DNA of 64,000 nt. Origin: Certhia americana (taxonomy: Eukaryota > Chordata > Aves > Passeriformes > Certhiidae). The translations under genes were made by a program, and so were the position numbers. The notes beneath the pieces are model-generated. The model was not told where the DNA came from. It saw only the letters and a program-made list of their open reading frames with translations, and searched no databases. Location: positions 31,024 through 95,023 of the forward strand of contig JAGMWU010000097.1 in the NCBI GenBank assembly GCA_018697195.1, read 5' to 3'. Below are positions 12,677 to 24,689 of the stretch, in pieces. Every line of letters starts with the position of its first letter. The stretch's first letter is position 1.

Positions 12677-13960
12677 GGTCTTGATTCAACTTCAAGCCCA
12701 GACTGGTCGACTGGATGTGGGAGCTGCTAGAAATACGTTTTTGGTAATGGTCTTATCTCTAGTCCAAGGTTTTCTCCAATCAACAAAATACACAGTGGAA
12801 AATTTGAAGATCCAAATGTGGCTAGAATGTACAAGTAACATACCCGTTAATCATAAACCTCTGCTAAGATAAAGAGCTATTTTAATTATTCCGTAAGGTA
12901 GCCTTCAATCTAAAAATACGTTTTGGCTTTGGAAGATGTGTAGTTGTTTGTCTGTCTCATTCTTATACACAGGACCTATTGAGAACAACTCTCAAACCCC
13001 TTTCAGATTCTGCTCTGCTGATGGTATCTTTCTAAAAAATGCATATTTTTACCAGAAGTTGCATGTTGTAGGTAGTGGACAGAAAGATACATTGCATTTA
13101 TTTTTATATATGAGAAAAAAGCCTTAGCAAACCCAGGAGTTGACTTTGTTAAGTTTATTTTAACAAGTCCCTTTTCTTGAATGATGTGGGCTTTTATCAT
13201 ATGCAACACAGTATTTTCCTAAATCAAATTCTTCCATTGTGATTTCAAAAGGGAGGATGGAAAAACTATCCTGTGCCCCCATCCCTTCCCAGCTTCAATA
13301 GTTCAAATGGGGGAATGCTCGGCATCTCCCTTTTCTAATTTCTCTCTCCTATTTTAATGAGGTATTAAAATAGCTGCGTAAGTACCAAAACAGGCTTTTA
13401 TCATTATTATTTTATTTTATCATTATTATTTTATCATATGATTATTTTGGAATGCTCCACAGAGACTCATTTTTGCCATACAAGAATTTCAGAATAGTGC
13501 TGATGTTTATGAGTGTAATGTAGATGAGCAATAATCCTGTGAACACAAATAGTGAGATCTTCTGAAATCCCTCTCTGCAGGACTGGGGATTTCTGTCATG
13601 ACGCAAAGTTTACTAAAGCTTAATGCTTTGCTGAATAATCATGTTCATTCTCCAAGCAGCTGCCAACTTCATCACGTTAGCTCCTGAAAGACACAGGATT
13701 CTCTCCAGAGACATTAAAGACAAGCCATAAGTTTGGAGATGCTGGAATAGCTTGAGAGACTAAATAGGACCACTCTTCCTCTCCATTTCTTGATTAATTT
13801 TTTGTGGGCCCTGGGGGATGGATACGCACAGTGTCACTGACCAGATGGAAATTTTCCTTCATGTTGAAATACAAGTCCAAGGGCAGGGACTCCTCCAAGG
13901 GGGTGCATGAATTCTGTTGTCCTTTAAACTGGTATTAGTGCACAGCTTTCTTACAATCAT
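12677..13960. other. Upstream region of the trypsinogen gene
   Basis: Contains the presumed pancreatic promoter, but I could not assign a convincing TATA box or PTF1 bipartite site by eye. Beyond about 12.8 kb it is AT-rich with an (ATT)-type low-complexity run near 13400-13435. No genes. Confidence 0.4.
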
Positions 13961-14056
13961 GTTTTATCCTGTGAAAGAAAGAAGGATTAGAAGCTTCCTG
14001 TGGAAAATNTTTTATCCTGTGAAAGAAAGAAGGATTAGAAGCTTCCTGTGGAAAAT
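13961..14056. repeat. 48-bp tandem duplication straddling a single N
   Basis: Bases 13962-14008 and 14010-14056 are identical 47-mers separated by one N at 14009. If N is G, the unit is a perfect 48-bp tandem repeat. A lone ambiguous base at the junction of two identical copies is the pattern left when overlapping contig ends are butted together instead of merged. Confidence 0.95.
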
Positions 14057-15443
14057 GTCTGTAATGGGACTAAGAGGGTCAAAAATTGCCAAAGCTGTCC
14101 AATCCCATCATAACTAAGTGGAGCAAGAAAAATTTCCAGTTTACTATATTGTTTCATTTGATATGTAGATTTCTAATCTGTTTTTTAAAAACATACCATT
14201 GGCACAGAAGGAGACCAATGTTTTATAACTATACTTTTCCTGATATATAGCTCTCATATCCTCTGAGGTAACCCTTACGCTATGACTGTTTCCCTTCCCT
14301 TCCTTTCTTGGGGTTTTACTTTTGGTTTAATAGCCACACAAATTTCAGGTGAATTAGCAAGTGAGCATTTGAATCATGATGCTCGACCATATCTGCCTTT
14401 ATCTTGGTACTTTTTATTGTTTTGCTTTGTTAGTTATTTTATCTACCCTGATCTTTAACTTGTAAACTATTCTTAACTGCAGGAAGTGTAGCATATAGGG
14501 CTGGCTGATAATCCCTAAGAAGAACATGAACTCTGAGGTTCCTTATGCTACTTGCTTAAATCAGCCAGAGGAGACTCCTGACCTCTTCCCAGACTACTGC
14601 TGAAGCTCACGACCAAAGATCTGGATGATAGTTCCTGTGACTCTCATGTTCCCAAGACCTTGATGGCAGGTATCTAGTGAACATACCTCACCCAATCCCC
14701 TCCCATTCTCCAACAGACTCCTCTCTGACACTGCTTCTAGAGGCCCCCATGAAGCCCAGAACTCCATAGTGTGTGCCCTGCTCAAGGGTCAAACTGATGT
14801 TAAATGAAGGGAAATGGTGTTTCTGATGCATGATTCAGATGTCGTCCAGCAAGCAGTCTCAGAGCAGCCCTTCAGGCCTCTCCAGGAGAACTATGGAGGA
14901 TGAACAGAGTCCTTTGAATTACAGTCGATATTAGAACACCCTCTGATAACCCTCCTTTCTTTCTTTAAGAGGAGAAATCCCTGTCTGAAACATAAATAGC
15001 TCCTGCTCAGTGCTGCTGAACATCTCACAGACCCATTGAAAGTTTTTTTATAGTATCCTTCAAAGAATACACTCAAGGGTGTACATCCATTGCTGCAAAC
15101 AAGTTTCTCATTTCATGCAGTGATGCAGTAGAAAGCTGGTGGGGGAGGACTGGTGACTGAAGTGTAGCTGTGTTAGATATTATCAATGGACAAGCAATGG
15201 CAGCTTATTTTTCTGGAACTCCATGTTCCTAGTGCAAGTATTTTGGTTGGCTGTATCATTACAGGACTCAGATAAAGGAAATATATTTGTTCAGGCTGAT
15301 GCAAGATCCTGGGAAAGAGAAACCTGTTGCAACTATATGGGCTGACAGAGGTAAAGCTTGCCATGAGCATAAAACATGAAGTTTCCAAGCTTAGTCTTTT
15401 TACATGCAGTCATGAGTTTGACCCCTGTATGAGCCATTCACAT
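14057..15443. other. Intergenic sequence
   Basis: No gene recognised. A 45-bp stretch at 14385-14429 closely matches 18273-18316, suggesting a small dispersed repeat. Confidence 0.45.
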
Positions 15444-15508
15444 AGGAGTTGGACTCAATGATCCTTGTGGGTCCCTTCCAACTCAGAATATTCTGTGATT
15501 CTGTGATC
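15444..15508 (+). mobile_element. CR1 LINE 3'-end fragment
   Basis: The stretch has the standard CR1 3' untranslated tail: TTGGACTCAATGATCC, then GTGGGTCCCTTCCAACTC, then the terminal ATTCTGTGATTCTGTGAT octamer repeats. It is a 5'-truncated copy with its 3' end to the right. Confidence 0.9.
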
Positions 15509-15732
15509 TCACAGAGCTTTGTGGGGAGAAACAATTGCTTCCCTCTTCCCAAGCGTTTCCTGCCAGTGAAGTGTTCCTGGACAGGCACACCTAGGACTGG
15601 GAACATAAACTCCTCAGTTGCTGGGGGATCAGGAGAATGTTTGGTGAAGGGCCGTGCATCTTCTAGACTTTGCATCTGAAATCCATATTCAGTGACAGCT
15701 GACAGTGACTGCTGGCTTATGACGTTCCTGTG

Positions 15733-15905
15733 CAGGAGTCTTCAAAGTGGGGTGCAAGATGATGCACTGAGGTGTGAGGTGGAAGCACTTTAGAACTTTA
15801 GTGTTAGATGTATCTAATTATCAGCTACTAAATGTACATATACTGGGTGTACATGCTTAAAAATACTGATAGGGGTGTACAGTGAAGAATTTTTGGAGAA
15901 CACTG
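15733..15905 (-). mobile_element. Miniature hAT-like DNA transposon, copy 1
   Basis: A 173-bp element with imperfect terminal inverted repeats (CAGGAGTCTTCAAAG at the left; CAGTGTTCTCCAAA read in from the right). Its internal sequence aligns with the element at 45329-45517 in the opposite orientation. The target-site duplication has decayed. It is non-autonomous and has no transposase. Confidence 0.6.
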
Positions 15906-17267
15906 TTCTAATACTGTAAAAAATATTTCACATGAGGTTTCTTCCATTTTGCTATAACATGCAGTGTCCAACAGTGTCCAGTTATGTAGAGTGTTCATGT
16001 GCTCTGATTTTGTCAATATTCTGCAGCCGTTCTGGTGTTTGTTAATTTTTTTGGAGGGGGGTGAAGAAGGAAAGTTATGACTTCTTTCAGAGTGCCTGAG
16101 CTCAGGAACTGGGAAGGGATTCTGGATGACTGTGTCCAGATGCACTGAGGGAATAAAAAGTAATAAAAGAGCATGGTACTAGGAAGAAGGGTAGGAAAAT
16201 CCTAAGAATGGGAGTCCCACATTGAGCCAGATGTGGATATAAAGCCTCAGCCTCTGAGGTGGGAAACAGGCTGTGTTTCAGTCTGTTCAGCAAATGGCTG
16301 GACTAGAAAGGAAGGGCCTTGAAAGATAGCAGATGGGGGACATCAGATTTGAAAATATTAATTTAATCAATCTCGTCCAGCATATGATCTGCAAGGGAGC
16401 AGCCTGGAGAACCCTGCCTGGAGGCTCTGTGTACCCCAAGCCTATACAAACCGGGCAATTTTAACATCTCCAAAACAAGAAGTTGACTCTTTGCTACAAA
16501 AACATGGGATGAAGAGTTTGGGAAACAAAAAGGAAGACAAAGAAGGACTGGGAAAAGTGTAAAGGTCGTGATGTGGAAAGTCAGATGGTCTGAAAAACTT
16601 GGGAAGAAGTTTAGAGGTGGCAGCCAGCAAGGCTGGCACAGTGAAATAGAATAGATGAGGAAGAGGAAATTTCACCAAATAAGACAAGCTGCTTGTATTA
16701 GAAATAGAATTCAACTGGACTGGTTGGGGGTGAGAGCTGTAAAGAAGCAGCATGGGTCTGACTGGGCAATGGATGACAAGCCTGAGGAGGAAGAATTTCT
16801 CTTAGAACTGTCTGCAAAGAATTAGTCCTGGAAAACCTTCCTGTACTAGTGTAGACTACTGAAAGGAACTGGCCTGAGATGCCTTAAATCCCCTAAAACT
16901 AAAGAGCCATCAGATGCTCCTCTGATTTGGATGCAGTACTAGTCCAGACCTTACGCACTAAGCCTACATGTAGGTCTGATAATGGGTTGTCAGTGTCTTC
17001 CTTGCACTGCAACAGGCATTTTTGTCTATAATTTGGGACAGAGTGGCAAAGACCACCTTTGCCTGATGCTCTGTTTCATGACATTAGTTTCCAAATCCAG
17101 CACAAACCCCTGCTAAGACAGTACTTACTGTTCCCAGTTTCTGTTAAACACTCTTCAATAGGAATCTTTTCCTTATTCCTTTGGTTCTCTTCCATGTGGG
17201 CAGCGTACCTCAGCCCTTTCCTCATTGTCATAACTCTTCTATGATCTCTTTTACCATTCGGGAGATC
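15906..17267. other. Intergenic sequence
   Basis: I see no exon, RSS or clear repeat boundary here. Confidence 0.45.
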
Positions 17268-17960
17268 TCACAGTTTTTCCCCAAGGCTCACTGCTAGGCT
17301 GGGCTGACAGAGAGGAGGCTGCCATGGCTCCAGGCCCCCTGGCCCAGCTGGCAGTAAGAATGAGAACGTCTCCCCGGTATTTATACAGATAAATACCAAG
17401 CATATGTACTTGTATACACAGCTGAACACATGGATGAACACAGATGCACTCACAGAAACAGCACCAATGGCTTCATCTTTTGTCCCTCTCTGGCTGAAGT
17501 TCACAGTGGGAAATCAGGGCTCTAGACAAGGGTTCCATAGTGGGAAATAGATGTATACACATGTACAGTGTGCAAGCTTTCCACAGGTTTCCATGCTTAG
17601 ACACTGAGTCCAGTGGCTGTTGCTGGATCCCAGTCACCACATGTGCCAGCCCTTGGATCTCGGAGCCCCCAAGCGCTGCAGCCCCACTGCAGTTGCCATT
17701 ATGTCCACACACATACACCTCTCACACAGCCCCCTCTCCAAAAAACGCCTGGGACTCCCCTGCTCCCTCTGGTTGCCTCCTCTCACTGTTCTTGCCATCA
17801 GAAGCACACACCTGGAGCCCAGGTCACCTGACTTGCTTGCCAGGTAGTCTGGCTTCACATTCACTAGTGCTCACACACTCACACACCCTCCCTCTCCCCA
17901 GATGCCAGCATAGGGAACATGTGGCGCCTCCTGCCTGTGGCCCTGCTCCAGTGTCAGCTG
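17268..17960 (-). mobile_element. Possible LTR-like segment
   Basis: An island of higher GC within AT-rich surroundings, with a TATA-like TATAAATACC on the - strand near 17375 and a small open frame directly upstream on that strand (17871-18278). The composition and order would suit the 3' end of an endogenous retrovirus, but I cannot identify TG/CA ends, a target duplication or a known family. Confidence 0.22.
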
Positions 17961-18278
17961 CATAAGTTCACCCACTCTGGTCTCTCCAACTGCTGGTGTC
18001 TGTGGTCTGACTCCAGTTCCTAGCTTTTGGATGTCCGGACACAAAACACATGCATATAGAATAGACAGCTCCTCCCTCAGGTAAATACTTAGAAATGGAA
18101 TTAGTAAGACAGGGATTACACTGAGCAAAGCCAGTACAAAGCATAACCAGACAAGCATACTCACCAGCATCCTGTTCATCTGTGAGTGGCCTATTTTATA
18201 ATTGTATTCGTCCACTTTTCTGCATCTATTCTTCCCCAAGTACAGTAGTTCAGGGTCTTTCTTGGGATGATTGACCAT
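17871..18278 (-). CDS. Uncharacterised open reading frame with one hydrophobic segment
   Basis: An uninterrupted frame of about 135 codons. The N-terminal part (residues about 1-30) is charged, followed by a strongly hydrophobic stretch at about residues 36-66 rich in Leu, Val and Ile that could be a membrane anchor. The remainder has low-complexity composition. I recognise no family. It could be a decayed retroviral fragment or chance coding capacity in a GC-richer patch. A GTGAGT donor-like sequence lies inside it, so it might also contain a single exon end. Sequence just 5' of it contains the 45-bp stretch shared with 14385-14429. There is no strong evidence that it is expressed. Confidence 0.2.
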   Translation of the reverse strand: MVNHPKKDPELLYLGKNRCRKVDEYNYKIGHSQMNRMLVSMLVWLCFVLALLSVIPVLLIPFLSIYLREELSILYACVLCPDIQKLGTGVRPQTPAVGETRVGELMQLTLEQGHRQEAPHVPYAGIWGEGGCVSV

Positions 18279-18316
18279 ACCTGCCTTTACCTTGGTACTT
18301 TTTTTGTTTTCCCTTG

Positions 18317-20613
18317 TTTCATCTTTAATCTTAAAAGAAAATAGACAAAAAAATTAGACATTTTTAACTGAAAAATGCAAGGGTTGTCAATTTAACCACT
18401 CTTCAAAAGGCAGTAACATATTAAGCAATTCCTGAGAGACACACTAGAGGTCCTGAGTTACATCTTCCAAATGCTTCCTTCCTTTGGAGAGCCTGCAATT
18501 ATCTTTTGTTTCCTGAGACAGAAAAGCTAATCTGAATAAAAATCTTCATCCTGGAATGAGTAATAAACTCTAACACAAGTGATTAAAGGAGAAGGTGTAG
18601 CCCAACTGCACTGAAATGATTTTGCCTTGTCTCAGAGTTCTAACACAGAACAATCTTCGAATTAATTCCCACAGTCTCCACAATCTGTTTCATTTCTCAT
18701 CAAGTCTCTGAAACAGCTTCTCCCTCCAGGATTTAAGGTCTGATTACTACTAGAAAAAAAGGCTTTTAAGAGGTTTGGCATGACAGACAATAACCAAACT
18801 GAAAATTCTGTACTATCTTCCTGCAAAAGACATGCATTTTGGGACATCAAGGCAGCCAACGTGTCCTATGGAACTGTCTCAGAAGGGTCTATGGAAGTGT
18901 CTAAAAGTGTCCCATCCCAGCAGTAAGGTGAAAGGGCAAAATTTCAGTAAAATCAAATGACGAACAAGTAAAATCAAAATAAACCGTACATAAAAAGAGA
19001 GGAATAAAAGCTAAAAATATGCATCAAAGAATAATCAGTATTGAAACATAAAAGGATATGGAAGTATATTAAATTTGTTCAAATTTATTTGCTAACTATT
19101 TATTTGTATGGCTTTTGAAAACAACATAAAAATTCAAATAAAAATATGAAAGTTATTGAAGGTAATTAAAAAACAAAAAAAAAGGTCATATCATCTGCAA
19201 TTCCTTGACAAATCACTGAAACTGTAACATCTCCAGCACAGGGCTCAACCTCATGGCAGCACAGATAAGGAATAATTTATCCTGAGAAAACCCAAGAACT
19301 GGCCAAACCCCTATTTCGTAGATGCAAAGTCTGCAAAACACTGGAAATCATACAAAACTTCATAGATCATATAAAATGCATTTTCATTCCTGACTGGGAA
19401 AGAGCTAAAGCTTCTCAGGTAATTTCTGTTAACTCCCCTAAAAAGAAAGATTTAAAAAGTGAGACAGCGAACATTCACTACTAAATTTTTGAGATTTCCA
19501 GTGCTCTGAATCCTGGAGGATTCAGGAACTAAGGCTCAGGGCCCGAGAAAGAACAGTATTGTCAGGTTCATAGACAAAACATGCCTTTTATATAAATGTC
19601 TAGAGGCCAAGGGAAGGTATAAATTTCTCTAGAGCATCAGGCATGTATGGGAGAGGGGATAACAACAAAATGCAAAGAAAAAGAGAAAACCTCAGAAGTA
19701 TCCCACAGTTTTTGGAAGCTGCAATATCCAGATTACTGAAGGTCATTGGAATTAAATGTGCGTGCTTCAATAAAAGTATTAGGAAGAAAAGAAGCAGTTG
19801 CAATAATAATTTTGAATCTTACATATTCAGAAAACAATGGAGAATGGCATATGTTCTATATGTAGAATTGTAGAGATTAGAATCGAATATATTCTACATA
19901 CAGAACAGGATGTATCTGACAGGCTAGAAACAAACAGGGTTTGTTCATGAGGTTTAACTACAGTTCAAGCTTTGAGAGAATACATCTGACAGAGATGTCT
20001 TGGTTATCGCAAAAGTGAATTAGAGCTCCCAGGAAGATTCACTGGCAGGGAATATGCATCCCTGGCTGGAAAACTGAAGAAACTAAGATATGATTAAACA
20101 CAATTCTTTTGCCTTTGCTATCTTGATCTATCATCTTTGCTTCTGACTAACAAGTTCTGAGTTGTGAGATACCATGCTCCAGATACTAGGAAGAACTCTT
20201 CAGAATGAAACAATACAGGTGTACTTTTGCTGGAAATCATTCTGCAATGATGGCCCAAGTTATATCCACTGATGTAAATGGGTCAAAAAAACATTTATGA
20301 ATCCACTGATCCTAGGTTCCTGTCTGACCTCCAACAGCCAGACCCTCTCAATCATGGAATGGCAGCTCAGCATTCAGCCAGCAACATACTAGTCTGTGAG
20401 AAATTCCACATTTGTCAGGAGCTCAGAACACTGTCGTGTAGAAAAGGTGAAGCAGAACTTGGAGCCACGTGAGTATTTAGCTTTGCTTTTACTGGCTCAC
20501 CGAAGAGAGTATCAAAGCTGGACAGTCCCTTCTCTCTTCCCTACCCAAGCTTGACAGACAAATCAGGGCAAGGGGTGGGGCATCAGTAAGTATCTCTTAA
20601 GTCTTACCTCACA
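18317..20613. other. AT-rich intergenic sequence
   Basis: No gene, RSS or clear transposon is seen. The region is A/T-rich with several homopolymer runs. Confidence 0.45.
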
Positions 20614-21054
20614 ATGATCAGGATCACACTGTCCTGGGAGAGCTGGAGGGCCATGCTGGCTGTTGTGCTTGCTCTTTTACCTGGTGAGGGACAACAGATC
20701 CATCCGCAGTAGGGCTCTCATCCAGGCCATGCAAGGCTAATGTTAGGTAGAGGAACTCTTTGGCCATCATCTGTACTCCTACTCCTCACTCTCTCTTGTT
20801 ATCTCTTATTAATGCAGGTGTTGGGATTGGAGCCTACATTGAACAGTGGCCAGACAGAATCCTTCATATTGTTGGAGATTCTTTGACCATTTCCTGCTAT
20901 CAGAATTATAATAAACTTGCCTATATGTTCTGGTACAGCACCTCCGAAAAGGTTTGAAGGTTAATAGTCCCTAATTGAACTATTACTCTCTGATGACAAT
21001 CAAGAATCTGACATCCAAGGACGAAGCCACGTATTTCTGTGCTGCGAGTGATCA
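20614..21054 (+). pseudogene. TRBV pseudogene, TRBV30-like, with internal deletion
   Basis: Two-exon V segment on the + strand. The leader ATG is at 20614 or, in the same frame, at 20653 (MLAVVLALLPG), with a donor at 20684. Exon 2 starts at 20818 after a TTAATGCAG acceptor. Framework 1 contains IEQWPD, recalling the QWP of mammalian TRBV30, and a first Cys in LTISC. The core Trp is in MFWY. The frame then hits TGA and other stops. Only about 50 bp separate framework 2 from a second recognisable framework 3 end (LTSKDEATYFCAAS) in another frame, so framework 2 to mid framework 3 is largely deleted (roughly 90 bp) with a frameshift. The exon is only 237 bp, against about 285-300 for intact V segments. 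It ends at a well-formed RSS. It is non-functional as a receptor V segment. Confidence 0.88.
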
Positions 21055-21093
21055 CACGGTGTAGCGAGGGGGTTGAACGCTAAGATAAAATCC
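21055..21093 (+). promoter_or_regulatory. 23-RSS of the TRBV pseudogene
   Basis: Heptamer CACGGTG (21055-21061), an exact 23-bp spacer, and nonamer ATAAAATCC (21085-21093, 7 of 9). The signal is well preserved although the V exon is dead. Confidence 0.8.
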
Positions 21094-21978
21094 TCACCTT
21101 CTCTGAGTGAGAGATGGAGTCTGAAAAGCATGAGACAGTCAGGAGAAGGGCAGGGGAAGAGGAGAAAGGAGCTAGGTAGTAGTTGGGAAAATAGGACCAG
21201 TACATTTTGAAGAGGAGATAGACAGAGCAGTGCAGCAGCCTCTGTCTTTGAAGGCAAATTATTTATCAGGTCCCTTCTTTTACCATCATATCTTTTCAGT
21301 GCACAGATATGCACTGAAGGAGAGCTGTTGCTTAATTTTATGGGATTGTGGTCAAAAGCACTGGATGTTTATGGAAAGTTTTTTCGTGTCTCTAAAACAA
21401 ATCTGTAAAGCTCAGGGAGTCTCTGTAGAGTGCCCTGCTTCTTTGTACCTGCTTCTTCTGCAAACTCCAAATAATGCAGGACAGGTACAACTGATGCAAT
21501 GTCTAGTTTCCTTTGAAATTCTCACACTAAAAGGATACAATTGTTAGAAAATATATCCCTAAATGTTTCTTCCTTACCTATTCTTGTTTTACCTTGTCTG
21601 AAGTCTTATGCAGCATTAGCCTTCAAAGCCCAAAAAGCCTCATATGAAAGACTTGGAAATAAAAATCAAGGATTCGTCTCCCCTTTTTTTCTCTCACTCA
21701 CATTTATTTGAATTCATGGCCCGCAAGTCCTTTATTTTTAACAGGTTACAAAGGAAATTAAGGTGCAACAAGACTGGTCTCTGCTGGCATGTCTTGGAAA
21801 TTGCCTTTTGAACATGACCTGAGGAGCTGATAGCACCACATACTCCTTCAAAACTAATAGAGAGGTGACCTTCTTATTTTTAAATGAAAGACACCTCATA
21901 GAAAAGAGTGTAAGTGACAGTAAGGACAATAACGGACCTCTAGACTGGAGATGAAGACAGGATATTCTTAAATGAATT

Positions 21979-22011
21979 TTAGGTCCAATGGGTTAAGACC
22001 CATTGGACTAA
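21979..22011. repeat. Near-perfect palindrome (14-bp arms)
   Basis: The left arm TTAGGTCCAATGGGT and right arm ACCCATTGGACTAA pair over 14 bp with one bulged G around a 4-base loop TAAG. No U-run follows that would suggest a polymerase III terminator. Confidence 0.85.
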
Positions 22012-22530
22012 ATAATAAATAAATAATAAATAGTGTTGAGATCACAGGCAGACTACTACCAAGGCAGGAAAATAGTTTTATTATTTAGGCAGTGACAGCC
22101 AAAAAAAATCCTAATTGTTTTTTTTTTGAAAGAATTCAGTATGTACAAACGAATGTTCTGTATCAACAGACATAATTATTGACTTAAGCACTCCATTTAC
22201 AGCTGTAGAAGAAAGGAAAACGTAGGGGCTTCTGAGACGACCTGTCTGGTGCCTTGTGTTCTATAGTCCAACCTCTTGGTTGTACAGGTTACAGCTTACT
22301 CTATGTTTCTCATTTCCTTCTCTGGGACACTAACAGCTCTTGCCAGCTAAACAGGCTGTATCAGAAATAATGGGTTGTTCTCTGATACCTGAAAATAATA
22401 GAAAAAATTATTTGTGATTTTCCAAGTAGAATGACCTTGTTTGGAAGGATTTTGTCCTGTACTTTACAGTCTATTTTTTATATCAAGACAGACTCAAATG
22501 AAGCCATTAAGAGAAATATGAAAAACATGT

Positions 22531-22540
22531 NNNNNNNNNN
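22531..22540. other. Assembly gap (10 N)
   Basis: Ten consecutive N. Gap size and the continuity of flanking order are not guaranteed. Confidence 0.99.
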
Positions 22541-23707
22541 CAAAAAGGAACAGTTCTCAACAAGTGGGAATCATGAGTATGTTGTACCAAGGGGCTTGTT
22601 TCAAGGTTTGTGACAAAGATAAACAAAGAGAGAAAAATTCCAGGAAAATACTGCATCAGACAATGGTTGACGTATGATTAAATTGTTTTCATTTTTCAAA
22701 AAAAGAGTAAAAAGGAGAATTAGGAAGAGTAAGAAAACAAGGTAAAGACTAAGAAAAGCAAACCAAGAATGAAAATAAAGACACAACTTTGAGACAGGGA
22801 AGAAAATCTAATCTGTGGAAGAGAAGCAAAGGGAACCTAGGTGTGTTTCTGTAAAACTTTGTTTGTGGGGACCTTTTCTGTGCACCATAAACTATATACC
22901 CAAGGGTTTAGTAAATGTGGAGTATTTCTGGAGATCTTTCACCCACTTTGCATCTCATTATTACCTCACACCCAAAATGAAACCATTGTTAGTTGAGGGG
23001 AAGTTCACACAGGAATAAATGAAGAATGGAGTCATACATTTTATATATAAATGTTTCTTGCATAGATGTAGGAAAAATGCAGTATAAGGTAGAGGAGCAG
23101 CTGTGGAGTTTTGGAAGCCAAGGACCTGAGAATGTACTAGTAAGGCAGAAGGAGTAGGAGGCTTAGAGTAGAGACTCTAAAGGGAGTTTCTGTCTAACCT
23201 AGAGTCAACAACAGAGGAAAATGTCTCTGAAGGCCTCAGAAGAAAATGGTACCTCAGAATGAGAGCAGGTGATGTGCCAAAATGTGCTGGAAAATATCTC
23301 TTTAAGGTAACAGCAGTTAAATTTTAGCAAAACAGGATGCGGTTTAACATTTACTGAGGAAACCATTTTGATAACACATCAGCCTCTCTTACTGCAATAC
23401 CACCCCAGCCTCTCAGGACAAGGCACAGGATGTGGCTTTCTGTACACCATTTTACAGTTGAGCAGAAAAAGTGACACATAAACAGTTTCATGAAAGCTGT
23501 TGTGTTTTTTGCCTCAAGTTATCACACAATATTCTTGTTATTCAAGTCTGCAGATGGGTCCTGCATGTGCAGCTGCTCTTGCTGTTGTGCAACATATAAA
23601 AATAAAAAAAAAAAAATTAAAAAATTGTGGTTTTGGGGGAGTCTTGCGAACTAAAAAAAACCCTAATGCTTTTTCTAGGCATCTTAGATCAGCAAAGCAA
23701 GATAATA

Positions 23708-24300
23708 AAAATCATAGACATGTAGGAAAATTAATGGGAGAGGACTTCTGGAAGCGTCTCAATGCAAATTCCTTTTCAAAACATGTCTAACTCAAATGCT
23801 CCAACTCATGTTGCTCAGAGCTTTGTCCAGGTGATTACTGAATATCTTCAAGGACAGACATTTGACAAGATCTCCAAGAAACATGTTCCAGTGCAGAAGC
23901 ATCATCCAGAGAAAGTACTTTTTGTTACATCTAATCAGAGTTTATCTTGCTGCAGCTTGTTCCCACTTGGTATTACTGCATCCCTCTATGACTACAACTC
24001 TGTCTAGGCATTTGGAGTCATGCAGATATTAATTTTATAGCCTTCTTCTCTCCATGATGAACAAAATTAATTCTCTCAACCTCTGTTATGTTTCTGCTCT
24101 AGTCCCTTGATCATCTTAGTGACTGACCCTCTGCTGCACTCTACAGTTTTTGAGATCTCTGTTGTACTGGGGCTGGGGAAGGGCAGGAATGTGTGTGCAC
24201 TAGAGAAGTGGCATTCCAGATGTACTCTCAAGAGTGCTTCAACATGCTAACTGCACCCTTGCTAGTGCAACCAAAAATGCAACTAGCCTTCATTGCTGAA
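23708..24300 (-). mobile_element. CR1 LINE fragment
   Basis: Read on the - strand this is a diverged CR1 3' portion. The tail-side GGGAGAGGACTTCTGGAAGC-type block is at the left. It is followed by blocks matching the C-terminal CR1 ORF2 consensus seen also at 38.9-39.6 and 47.1-47.6 kb, such as the TCTCCAAG and CTCTAGTCCCTTGATCATCTT stretches. It is heavily mutated and old. Confidence 0.7.
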
Positions 24301-24660
24301 AGAGCTTGCTGCCTATTCATGTTTAGTTATTTTTCTGCAAAGTTGTTCTCCTAGCCAGTCAACTGATTAAAGGATTCACACAGAAGTTCTTTTGCCTTTT
24401 CTCCTGTAGTCCAATAATTCCTGTCCCAGTGAAGAAATAATAATCACTGCACAATAATCACAAAATGAAAATTTCCTTTGAAGATCAGTATGGTTATCCT
24501 GCATGTGTGGTAATACTCCTTTGCCCTACAACATTTACAATATAATCTGACATAGTTCAGACTGGGATAAGAATAGCATCACAGTGTGGATGCTGTGTTT
24601 AATTATGGAATGTTCCCATTCTACATCCTTTATTTAAACCTTTCCAAAACTGGAAACACA

Positions 24661-24683
24661 TTATTATTATTATTATTATTATT
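24661..24683. repeat. (ATT)n microsatellite
   Basis: About seven tandem TTA/ATT units. Confidence 0.9.
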
Positions 24684-24689
24684 TATTTC

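Larger units (their letters stand above)
21094..23707. other. Intergenic sequence with assembly gap
   Basis: No gene recognised. It includes a short palindrome (21979-22011) and a 10-N gap (22531-22540). A functional region could be hidden at the gap, because 10 N need not equal 10 bp. Confidence 0.45.

Noticed and set aside
23500..24007. Open frames of 81-96 codons on the + strand
   Set aside because: They lie largely antisense to a CR1 fragment and have no family features.
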